A DNA stretch of 64,000 bases, taken from contig JAHDDE010000013.1 in assembly GCA_020629515.1 (NCBI GenBank), positions 1 through 64,000 on the forward strand, given 5' to 3'. Origin of the DNA: Saprospiraceae bacterium. GTDB lineage: Bacteria; Bacteroidota; Bacteroidia; Chitinophagales; Saprospiraceae. Shown here one piece after another: positions 13,001 to 19,520 of the stretch (position 1 is the stretch's first letter; each line of letters opens with the position of its first letter). The position numbers were made by a program, and so were the translations under genes. The notes beneath the pieces were generated by a model. The model ran no database searches. It saw only the letters and a program-made list of their open reading frames with translations, and was not told where the DNA came from.

Positions 13001-14730
13001 CGGATGACTGTCATGATAATGAAGATCTAACATGGTCTTATACTATTAGCAATGGAGCCACGGGTACTTCTAATGAAATAAATACAAGTTTTGAAGTTGG
13101 TACATATACCATTAACTGGACAGTCACAGATCCTTGTGGCAATGAAGATATGTTTGAACAAACCTTAGTGATCATAGATGGTGTGCCGCCAGCAATGGCT
13201 TGTACTAACGTAACCATGGACTTAGGTTCGGCGAGTAGCATTACTATTACAGCAGATATGTTTGCAGGAAATACCTCTGATGGAGGATGTAGCTCTACTG
13301 GCAATATCGAATATTTCTTTGGTTCAGTGGCAGGTCAAAGTACGATGAGTATTTCATGTGATGATCTTAATGGAACGTCGAGTGCAGACTTGCCTCTTAC
13401 TATAGTAGCTCGAGATGAGCAAGGTAATTTTGCCTCATGCGAAGTCATCTTTACTCTAACAGACTCACAAAATACTTGTGGCAATGAGAGTGCTACCGCA
13501 TTCTTGAGTGGAGAGATCATGACGGAGTTGGATTATACCATTGACAATGTAGAAGTGGCATTACATAATGCTAATGTAGCTATGAATAGCATGATGACTC
13601 CTATAGAAGGTACCTTCTCCTTCACCGAGGTGCCTATGTATGATCAGTATGAAATAAAGGCTAATCGAGAGGATGATTATCTCAATGGAGTGACCACACT
13701 TGATTTGCTTTTGATGCAACGACATATACTGGGAATTAGATTGTTGGATAGCCCTTATAAGGTTATAGCTGCTGATGTTGACGGGAGTTTATCGATTACC
13801 GGCGCGGATTTAGTAGCAATGAGAAAGCTTATTTTGGGTACAACCTTAGACTTTCCTATAAACAGACCTTGGAGCTTTGTCGATGCAGGGCAAACATTTG
13901 AGAATGATCTAAATCCATTCCCTTATAATCAATCATTGATCTTGGATAACCTTGATCAAGATATTAACGGCCTCGATTTTATTGGAATCAAAATGGGTGA
14001 TGTTAATGAAAACGTATACTTAGAAAGTGCGGCTTTAGCAGGAGCGAGGTCGATCACTCAGATGAAAGTGAATGAGAAATGGATCAGTAATGATCAAGTA
14101 GTTGTTTCTATAGATCCTTCATCAGAAATGAATTTTGCTGGAATACAAGCAGCACTAACGGTCAATCTTGATTATGCAGAAGTAATCAGTGTAAAGTCTT
14201 CTTCTGAAGATTTTTCTTCTGAAGATTTTGCAATCAATATTGACGGAACAGTAAATGTGAGTATTACCTCCCCAGAACTCCTTAAGGTAGATAAGGAATC
14301 GATGGGCTTAATTGAGATCACACTAAAAGTGCACAAGGCATTCGATGATCTCGCATCAGTAATTGCAATAGATAATGGACGTCTGACTTCAGAACTCTAT
14401 TCTTACAATGGGGTAGAAATTGAAGTAGATGAAATAGCACTTGAATTTAATGAAGCTGAATCATTTGATCTATTCAAATTAAATCAGAATACACCAAATC
14501 CATTTATATCAGAAACTACAGTAGAATTCTATAATAACATAGAAGGGGATGTAGGTATGAAGATATATGATGCGGCGGGTAAAATAGTACATGCCAGTTC
14601 TAATTATTATGTCAAAGGCTGGCACAAAATGACTGTAAGAACCGACGACTTAGAAGGTCCTGGTCTCTACATATACGAATTGAATAATGGCACTGAGGTA
14701 GTCCGTAAGAAGATGATGGCATTAGAATAA
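7012..14730 (+). CDS. Giant secreted T9SS protein with tandem Ig-like repeats and dockerin-like domain
   Basis: 2572 residues. A signal peptide (MKNSRFNRALFVLFLSLSFF...AQ) begins at internal Met22, base 7075; the 21 residues before it are lysine/arginine-rich and resemble the N-terminus of the next paralogue, so I keep the upstream ATG but both starts are possible. Residues about 160-1220 hold roughly ten tandem Ig/PKD-like modules of about 100 residues, each ending near GC...DTIxVxVxD and restarting with GPxxVC. A CWGY module follows near 1311, then xxWTxxDWC motifs near 1496 and 1935 with HYR-like spacing (VDDNTAP). The C-terminus carries a dockerin-like pair (2224-2280, second loop DVDGSLSITGAD), the GIKMGDVN motif, a cohesin-like segment (FAGIQAALTVNLDYAEVISV) and a type A T9SS domain from about 2490 (QNTPNPF). 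Likely exported and surface-bound. Only 11 bases separate it from the third paralogue, so the two are probably co-transcribed. Confidence 0.93.
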   Translation: MRKATTPNWRENKNRTKIQKSMKNSRFNRALFVLFLSLSFFQYGQAQMITDTITCNCSDEGSKVLDSIIITAPTGQTWFITDYSGKTLIPDSTLWHAADESISEGYYLAPDAIYQPLDTLVESPAGSGRYVFYSYRQPNVPFTGITFNNTTGDGPLVASYPLCSPDMGGIMGMDTVCLSPGMSFNYQINGILAANVAGASWSITGDLPTGSGSVFSAGTGANINVNWITPGNFNIAVNGTTTSNCPIDASIDVHVIDTNYEIVGPAFACENGDTTLFSVSADILSTYDTIYWEILDAPGVFVSDSNDVNEVMIAWDMGPATARVVFTAEENSGAMCTVTDTVVVSITDVLGASITGDDLFCIGDIGSFSASVNNLDTILWSMTSTGNSFIGDPRTTAIDIAFNEAGLDTIYIEGVTMMGCAVRDTLIIDVKDSDVMLMGDVDVCLGESVTYSARYSDGSLATFSNLTWEVTPMIGDMDTTLIKSDPSGPFDSLMVNWNTVGNYQIIVNAMTGDNCMLADTIDVSVQDTNYLILGPSMACFLDPAEYVIVQAADSSDAISNPVMWSIMRGQIGGSFTEEVSMMSNDTISHGFFLGTFSDPNVTYMVIASGTSDNGCAFADTMMVDVLGRSDLSIDGPDELCSGARNATYYVNIPDTLFDGTPVWDVRYANGTPLSPGFYTGNNDSLTIEFPSGVDTFDISLSASIMGAACDPMISSKRVIISDTIGFITPAIDTVCLDVDPAVFVLNVDSTNVDAGLVFSLFSASTNAFIQELPRTRSGASIAAAAAFPGAGQYIIRANGYTLEDCVIDEEIMVTVKDTNYIISGDPQVCVGDTMSFEFLQGWDNQPVGDLVNGDSVQWSFAFNGGALFALTGSGSGMTSGAAAFYSAFSAGSSSIDVAFDSIGSYQLFASATTDCGDCDVDAVFDLIVRGSEFALLGPEMICNNTPGVYRIANVDSSAIIDLVADSTTWTLASGLTGQFTGALNADSITINWSRMGVFTSINDTLYFSGQTNDGCVVRDTLPIVINSNDYMLMGDGEVCAGAPIALSLVNEFDSTMVAGVSQLTWIINGTDTVITPSLSTLDRLDMAGTITTWPSGGVYSIQAIGANSSGCLISEMIDITVYDAANIMIQGDLNTCLGTVQNPTDPDVYSLNIDPAQLTSVTWEIIPYGAFPQPDHNGLTGNSLTITQWNSSGHVGPNIADYRIKVTGTTLGDCAYADSVDVIIIPTGEAFSMICNNNLNITLPNSCELLLTPDMILENWEDYNIPADQFEITVKDPETGIMISDQGIVDGSLLGKQVEVEVRHECSGQTCWGYVTLEDKNIPALVCGSDTIACDGVTDPGLMDFSGFRIAGYPVPDTIGATVTPVGGQSNTFIVRGLEKCGDATLTFSDRIEEEICTGNFGTLIYRDWTMTNQSGLSTSCTDTIKIERLHIDTFINMFADLLQDKSFECGENVDGFANPNFDLDEYCFNIQWTSSEVTSNLCNGNDNTYTTTKTWTILDWCSGVVRNLSQTITVDDNTAPTVNLRGNDINTEASEDFCFGIIELDQNDISISDPSLCSDIASVRVRIFEDNPTGQLIKEQSYTGNFTSIIISDPNVLFDLSKIFINVEATDQCGNIGADTISRMVIVDDNIMPTASCDDIITVNLNDEGWGLASYQAFDRGSNDNCGPVDICITRMDDLEIFEELDSDNDDLVPYADFLSALMNDLREGTNYSDKTILFRGEDYLHKDSLCTNRLKFECADAMESFLGNNVFVQMTVTDVNGESSTCTTEVEVRDNGVVEEVVVVTGDIQLDCGSDYSQYVPFDGDQTVRFLTNCGIPIAPNYSIDTSGLSNCGAGVITRTFTATDQAGGVFTHVQTITIGSDSDLINPDNIAGFWPQDFEGAGCPGSAIHPDNLASQYLPNFDPTNYLCSQADLYHTDLVFRNVEGYCAKVLRTWTLVDWCQMSDNDPDAGMWEYVQVFKLTDEDAPIIQASAIEERATSNAGSCSAFVSLEVTADDCHDNEDLTWSYTISNGATGTSNEINTSFEVGTYTINWTVTDPCGNEDMFEQTLVIIDGVPPAMACTNVTMDLGSASSITITADMFAGNTSDGGCSSTGNIEYFFGSVAGQSTMSISCDDLNGTSSADLPLTIVARDEQGNFASCEVIFTLTDSQNTCGNESATAFLSGEIMTELDYTIDNVEVALHNANVAMNSMMTPIEGTFSFTEVPMYDQYEIKANREDDYLNGVTTLDLLLMQRHILGIRLLDSPYKVIAADVDGSLSITGADLVAMRKLILGTTLDFPINRPWSFVDAGQTFENDLNPFPYNQSLILDNLDQDINGLDFIGIKMGDVNENVYLESAALAGARSITQMKVNEKWISNDQVVVSIDPSSEMNFAGIQAALTVNLDYAEVISVKSSSEDFSSEDFAINIDGTVNVSITSPELLKVDKESMGLIEITLKVHKAFDDLASVIAIDNGRLTSELYSYNGVEIEVDEIALEFNEAESFDLFKLNQNTPNPFISETTVEFYNNIEGDVGMKIYDAAGKIVHASSNYYVKGWHKMTVRTDDLEGPGLYIYELNNGTEVVRKKMMALE

Positions 14731-14741
14731 TAGAGGCAGAT

Positions 14742-17700
14742 ATGAACAGCGAATACAACAACTCAGTAAGAAAGAATTATAACAAGAAAACTAAAAAATC
14801 CATGAGATTTAATAGAATCAACCTTCCGAGCATATTAAGATCCATCCTAAGCATGGTAGTATGTGCGGTAATCATGATAGGAGCCAATCAACTTAACGCT
14901 CAGTGTGAGAGAAGGGCGATGGCGTGTAATAATCTACTTAACATTCCTCTAAATGAGAATTGTGAGGCTATCATTACGATAGATATGATTTTAGAGGATC
15001 AACAAGGTCCAGACTCAGATTATGAACTCAGGATATTTGATCCACAAGGTAATCGGATTATGTCTGACACTTTGAGAGAAGATTATGATTGTGAGCCATT
15101 AAAAGTAGAGGTAGAATGTTTGGCATCGGAGATATACTGTTGGGGTTATATAGTTATCGAGGATAAGATAAAACCAAGTTTGACAATTTCTCCTTTAGAT
15201 ACTGCAGTGACTTGTAATGTCTATGACTTCAATTTGGATCCTAATGCATTGGTGACAGAGGTAAGTTTTTCTGATCAGGGATCTTGCGAAAAGCCCGATT
15301 CTTTAGGGATCGTGGATATTAGAGTAACTCCTATAGGCAATTGTAGCGACACAGTTGAAATTATACAACGATATTGGAGTGTAGTGGACAAATCTAAGTT
15401 TGCTAATGACTCGACAGTTATTCAAACTATATATGTCCTTAGAGCTGAATTTAGTGATTTTGAGTATCCAAGAGATACTATCATCAACTGTGAGGATGTA
15501 GGCGATATCTCTGTTGAAGCTTTAGGTGAGCCAGAATTAAAGTCATGCAAGGATTACTTTGATATACTTTTTAGCGAAACAGAATTTCCAGGTGTATGTG
15601 GTGCTGCGAGAAAAATTAGTAGACAATGGACCATATTGGATCCTTGTAGAAATGTGGATACTGTTATTTTTCAGACTATTGAAGTTGTGGATAATGAAGA
15701 CCCAAATCTCGATTTTTCTGCTTTTGATATACCCGAAGATAGGTTTGAAACCAGTAAAGAAGAATGTACAGCGAGTGCAAGGGATATTGCTAACCCCATC
15801 ATAACTGATTGCTCTATAATTGATGCAAGTCAAGTTAGAGCATGGTACCAGTTTGTTGATGCTAGTGGTGTTCCTTTTGGTCTGCGATACTCTGCTACGG
15901 TTAATTCAATGGAAACTTTTGACCTTATTGACGTCCCTGTGGGACAAGAGTTCATAGTAATCTTTGAAGCAATAGACAGTTGTGGCAATATCAATACTGG
16001 TATGAGTCAACCATTTACTGCAGCCGACACCTCAGATCCCAACACAGTATGTGAAAGTAGTACAGTAGTCGCTATTACATCATCGGGCTTGACAGAGGTT
16101 ACCGCTGAGTCTTTAGATGATCATAGCTATGATAACTGTGGCATTGTTAGAAAAGAGATCAGAAGATTAGACTCTAATTGTATCGGATTTCAATCGGATA
16201 GAACTTTAGGAAATAGCGTTCACTTCTGTTGCGAAGATGTGGCCAATAATCCGATTAGAGTTTTGTTAAGAGTATACGATGCTTATGATAACTCAAGTGA
16301 TTGTATCATTGATGTTATTGTACAAGATAAAAGAGAGCCAGTCATAACTTGTCCATCTGAAAGAACCTTTAATTGTGATGTTGATATCAATGAGATACCA
16401 ACTATGTTGAGAAGTAGTCTGCCACAAGTCACTTGGATGTGTGGAGAGGGTACTATAGATGTTGAGGTTCCAGAGTTTCAGTTAACAGAATGTGGTTCTG
16501 CGAGTTTTAGTGTAGTATGGACGGCGACTGATGCTAATGGAGCACAATCGACATGTACGCAGACAGTAATCATAGATGATACAACTCCTGCGACTATCAA
16601 TCCTCCATCAAGAGATGAGTATGAACTTTTCGGATGTTCGGGAGGTACTGATCCAGTAAATATACCTGGTAGTGCACCAACAGTAACTGGAGTAGATTGT
16701 GAAAATATCGCTATTACCTATGAAGATTTACCATTCAATACGATTGATGATCCAGACAATCCATGCCAGAAAATTCAACGAGTTTGGACAATAATAGATT
16801 GGTGTGCATTGGAGACTGGCACCTTGGCGGATGCCACTATAGGTACCTTTGAGCAGATTATTAAAATATTTGATAACGTAGCACCTACTATCACTACAAC
16901 TATAGAGGATTTCGAAGTATCTGATAATGATGTAGATTGTGAAGAGCTCGTTTCTATAATTATCAACGCCACAGACGATTGTACTCCAGTTGAAGAGTTA
17001 GATTATACTTATGAATTAGATATGGATGGTGACGGAGTTGCGGATGTTGATGGGGAGACAAACGAATTTTCTGCAGTACTTGATGCAGGCACCTATTCTA
17101 TAGTTTTCAAAGTTACTGATAAATGTGGCAACACAAGCTCCACTGATACTATTAACTTTGAGGTGACTACTACTAAGTCCCCAATTCCATTATTAGAAGG
17201 GGCTTTTTCGATATCCTTACAGACTAATGGTTCAGCCACATTGGTGGCTTCGGATTTAAATGTGAAAAGTACACAGGGTTGCTCTGATTCTGAAGAAGGA
17301 CTAATTTTTTCATTCAGCACCGATCCATCTGTACTTACCAGGACATTCACTTGTGCGGATATACCCAATGGAGTATCGCAAGAAATTACGGTGCCAGTTT
17401 ATGTGATTGATGAACGAGGAAATATTAACTCTACTACGGTTCCTATTACAGTTACAGATGCTCCAGACGTGTGTCCTGACAATGTTGCTATGGTGGCTAT
17501 AAGAGGTTCAGTCATGGACGAAAACTTAAGAGGAGTGGCTAATATTGCTGTGAGCTCTTTTCATGCAGCTACTAATACTAATCAGACAGTTATGACTGAT
17601 GAAAATGGAAACTATACGTTGACAGATTTAGAGTCCTTTAGAGATTATAGCGTTGTTCCATCATTAGAAGGATTTGACCTTACAGGAGTGACCACTTTGG

Positions 17701-18698
17701 ATCTGGTATTGATACAAAGACATATTCTTGGATTAGCCCCATTGGATTCTCCTTACAAAGTAATTGCTGCAGATATCAACAATAGTGAGTCTCTGGCTGC
17801 TTCAGATTTGGCTGAGCTAAGGAAGTTGATATTGGGTATAAGATCCACGTTAGGACAGAATAATAGTTGGAAATTTATATCTCGAGAATATGCTTTTGAC
17901 GATATGTTATCCCCTTGGGATTATCCAAGTGAAGCTGTTGTCAATAATGTGATTTCGGATGTTTCTTCTTTAGATTTTATAGGTCTGAAAGTTGGAGATG
18001 TCAATGGTAATGCCTTCGGAGCTTTAGCTCAAGAAATGGCTGGAACCAGATCTGTAAAGGATATGACTTATACCATGAATAATGAAGGCGCTAAAGTAAC
18101 TTATACTATTAGGCCTGGATTTGATATGACAGCTGTAGGTATGCAACTGGCTTTGGATTTTGATTCTAACTTAGAATTAGAAGAAGTGATCGGATGGAAT
18201 ATCCAAGCTGAACATTATGTTGTCGAGAACAATTCTCTTAAAATTAGTTGGACCAATGCTAATGGCATCATAGCGGATGAAAACACAGTGATCAAATTAG
18301 TTTTTAATAATAAGGGTAGCCGAGAATTGTCATTGAAAATGAATAATCAGTTACTTCAAGGAGAAATATACAATGAGTCTTTAGAGACAAGTGATCTTAA
18401 TCTATCTAAAGAAGCAGACAATTTGATTCTGAATAATTCATTATTCGTCAATCAGAACGTCCCGAATCCATTTAATGCTAAGACTTTTATCGACTTCGAC
18501 CTACCAATGGAAGATAATGTCCAATTAACAGTGACAGATCTTAATGGTAAAGTGGTCTATAGTTCGAAATCAAATTATGCGAAAGGAAAAAATAGAATAG
18601 TTATAGATGCTGCAGATATCCCAGGAGGAGGAGTATATCACTATACTCTTACTACGAGTACGTCACAGGATACTAAACGCATGATCATAATATACTAA
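14742..18698 (+). CDS. Large secreted T9SS protein, third dockerin-like paralogue
   Basis: 1318 residues. The chosen ATG lies 11 bases after the preceding stop, with AGAGGC just upstream. The signal peptide core (ILRSILSMVVCAVIMIGANQ...AQ) lies after a basic n-region of about 25 residues ending KKSMRFNR, echoing the previous gene. A CWGY module lies near residue 133, HYR-like modules follow (VVDNEDPN, IDDTTPA, FDNVAPT), and the motifs RQWTILDPC and RVWTIIDWC recur. A carboxypeptidase-regulatory-like sandwich (GSVMDENLRGVANIAV) leads into a dockerin-like pair from about 980 (LTGVTTLDLVLIQRHILG; DINNSESLAASD), GLKVGDVNGNA, a cohesin-like segment and a T9SS type A domain from about 1236 (QNVPNPF). 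It has no long Ig-repeat block, unlike its neighbour. Function is inferred only as a secreted surface protein. Confidence 0.93.
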   Translation: MNSEYNNSVRKNYNKKTKKSMRFNRINLPSILRSILSMVVCAVIMIGANQLNAQCERRAMACNNLLNIPLNENCEAIITIDMILEDQQGPDSDYELRIFDPQGNRIMSDTLREDYDCEPLKVEVECLASEIYCWGYIVIEDKIKPSLTISPLDTAVTCNVYDFNLDPNALVTEVSFSDQGSCEKPDSLGIVDIRVTPIGNCSDTVEIIQRYWSVVDKSKFANDSTVIQTIYVLRAEFSDFEYPRDTIINCEDVGDISVEALGEPELKSCKDYFDILFSETEFPGVCGAARKISRQWTILDPCRNVDTVIFQTIEVVDNEDPNLDFSAFDIPEDRFETSKEECTASARDIANPIITDCSIIDASQVRAWYQFVDASGVPFGLRYSATVNSMETFDLIDVPVGQEFIVIFEAIDSCGNINTGMSQPFTAADTSDPNTVCESSTVVAITSSGLTEVTAESLDDHSYDNCGIVRKEIRRLDSNCIGFQSDRTLGNSVHFCCEDVANNPIRVLLRVYDAYDNSSDCIIDVIVQDKREPVITCPSERTFNCDVDINEIPTMLRSSLPQVTWMCGEGTIDVEVPEFQLTECGSASFSVVWTATDANGAQSTCTQTVIIDDTTPATINPPSRDEYELFGCSGGTDPVNIPGSAPTVTGVDCENIAITYEDLPFNTIDDPDNPCQKIQRVWTIIDWCALETGTLADATIGTFEQIIKIFDNVAPTITTTIEDFEVSDNDVDCEELVSIIINATDDCTPVEELDYTYELDMDGDGVADVDGETNEFSAVLDAGTYSIVFKVTDKCGNTSSTDTINFEVTTTKSPIPLLEGAFSISLQTNGSATLVASDLNVKSTQGCSDSEEGLIFSFSTDPSVLTRTFTCADIPNGVSQEITVPVYVIDERGNINSTTVPITVTDAPDVCPDNVAMVAIRGSVMDENLRGVANIAVSSFHAATNTNQTVMTDENGNYTLTDLESFRDYSVVPSLEGFDLTGVTTLDLVLIQRHILGLAPLDSPYKVIAADINNSESLAASDLAELRKLILGIRSTLGQNNSWKFISREYAFDDMLSPWDYPSEAVVNNVISDVSSLDFIGLKVGDVNGNAFGALAQEMAGTRSVKDMTYTMNNEGAKVTYTIRPGFDMTAVGMQLALDFDSNLELEEVIGWNIQAEHYVVENNSLKISWTNANGIIADENTVIKLVFNNKGSRELSLKMNNQLLQGEIYNESLETSDLNLSKEADNLILNNSLFVNQNVPNPFNAKTFIDFDLPMEDNVQLTVTDLNGKVVYSSKSNYAKGKNRIVIDAADIPGGGVYHYTLTTSTSQDTKRMIIIY

Positions 18699-18717
18699 TG
18701 GTTCTTGATTTTTGGTT

Positions 18718-18749
18718 AGCCGACTTTTGGAAGAGTCGGCTTTTTTTTT
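18718..18749 (+). terminator. Rho-independent terminator of the giant-protein operon
   Basis: Stem AGCCGACT (18718-18725) with AGTCGGCT (18734-18741), eight perfect pairs, loop of eight, then about nine T residues. Confidence 0.9.
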
Positions 18750-18767
18750 GTCCTTTTTGTCCAGTTC

Positions 18768-19520
18768 CTATCCATTCATACCAAAAAAATGATTCGCTAT
18801 AATCCCTGCCGATATAGCAACATTCAATGAGTCTGCAATGCGATTAGGGTGTCCTTGAATTTTAATACTTATATCCGATACATCCATTAACTCTTGACTT
18901 ACCCCTTTTCCCTCATTACCTAAAATGATTAAGGGTTTTTTTACCTTCATATTTTGCGATAGCAATTCTCCTGACAAGGCCGTGCTGATGATTTGCATTT
19001 CATGGGATTCTGCCTTCAACAAGCTTCTGTCTAAAGTGTGTAGATGTAAATTTGCGAAGCTACCCATACTGCTCTGGAGTACCTTTTGATTATAAAAGTC
19101 TGCACTATCTGTTGATCTAATCAGGTGTTCTATTCCATACCAATCTGCTATTCTCATTATAGTACCCACATTGCCTGGATCTTGCACGTCGTCGAGGTAT
19201 ATGGCTGATTGAGCTTGTGAGAGGTCAAGCTTAGTGGGAGGTATTGATTCGATTAGGGCAATCACTGAAGGAGTAGAGTTGAGATTAGTTATATTCCTCA
19301 ATTCTTGTGAATCTAATTGATGTACTTCGATATTTTGATTGATATTTAGGGTTTCATTGATACAATACTCGGTTGCAAATAATTCAAGAATTTTGTATTT
19401 ATTCTGATTTAGAAGAGAAACAACTGACTTCTCTCCTTCCACCATGAATAAATTATACTTTTGTCTGAATTTTTTGTGTTTAAGAGAATGGAGGAGTTTT
19501 ATTTTGGATTTTGAAAGCAT
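18768..19520 (-). CDS. TrmH/SpoU-family RNA 2'-O-methyltransferase
   Basis: 250 residues. An S-adenosylmethionine-dependent SPOUT (trefoil-knot) methyltransferase that methylates ribose 2'-OH in rRNA or tRNA. The N-terminal substrate-binding part begins MLSKSKIKLLHSLKHKKFR...LFMVEGEKS, typical of the family and fixing the start. Motif 1 is LDDVQDPGNVGTIMR (109-123, with Asn117 and Arg123), motif 2 is ILGNEGKGVS (199-208, Glu203), and motif 3 is SLNVAISAGI (231-240). The exact target base cannot be read from sequence. It diverges from tamL; the two ATGs share the bases CATG, so each promoter must lie inside the other gene or further away. Confidence 0.9.
   Translation of the reverse strand: MLSKSKIKLLHSLKHKKFRQKYNLFMVEGEKSVVSLLNQNKYKILELFATEYCINETLNINQNIEVHQLDSQELRNITNLNSTPSVIALIESIPPTKLDLSQAQSAIYLDDVQDPGNVGTIMRIADWYGIEHLIRSTDSADFYNQKVLQSSMGSFANLHLHTLDRSLLKAESHEMQIISTALSGELLSQNMKVKKPLIILGNEGKGVSQELMDVSDISIKIQGHPNRIADSLNVAISAGIIANHFFGMNG

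Noticed and set aside
1..18698. Dockerin-like domains as evidence of a cellulosome
   Set aside because: No cellulase, scaffoldin or multi-cohesin protein is present; the cassette is on T9SS adhesin-like proteins.
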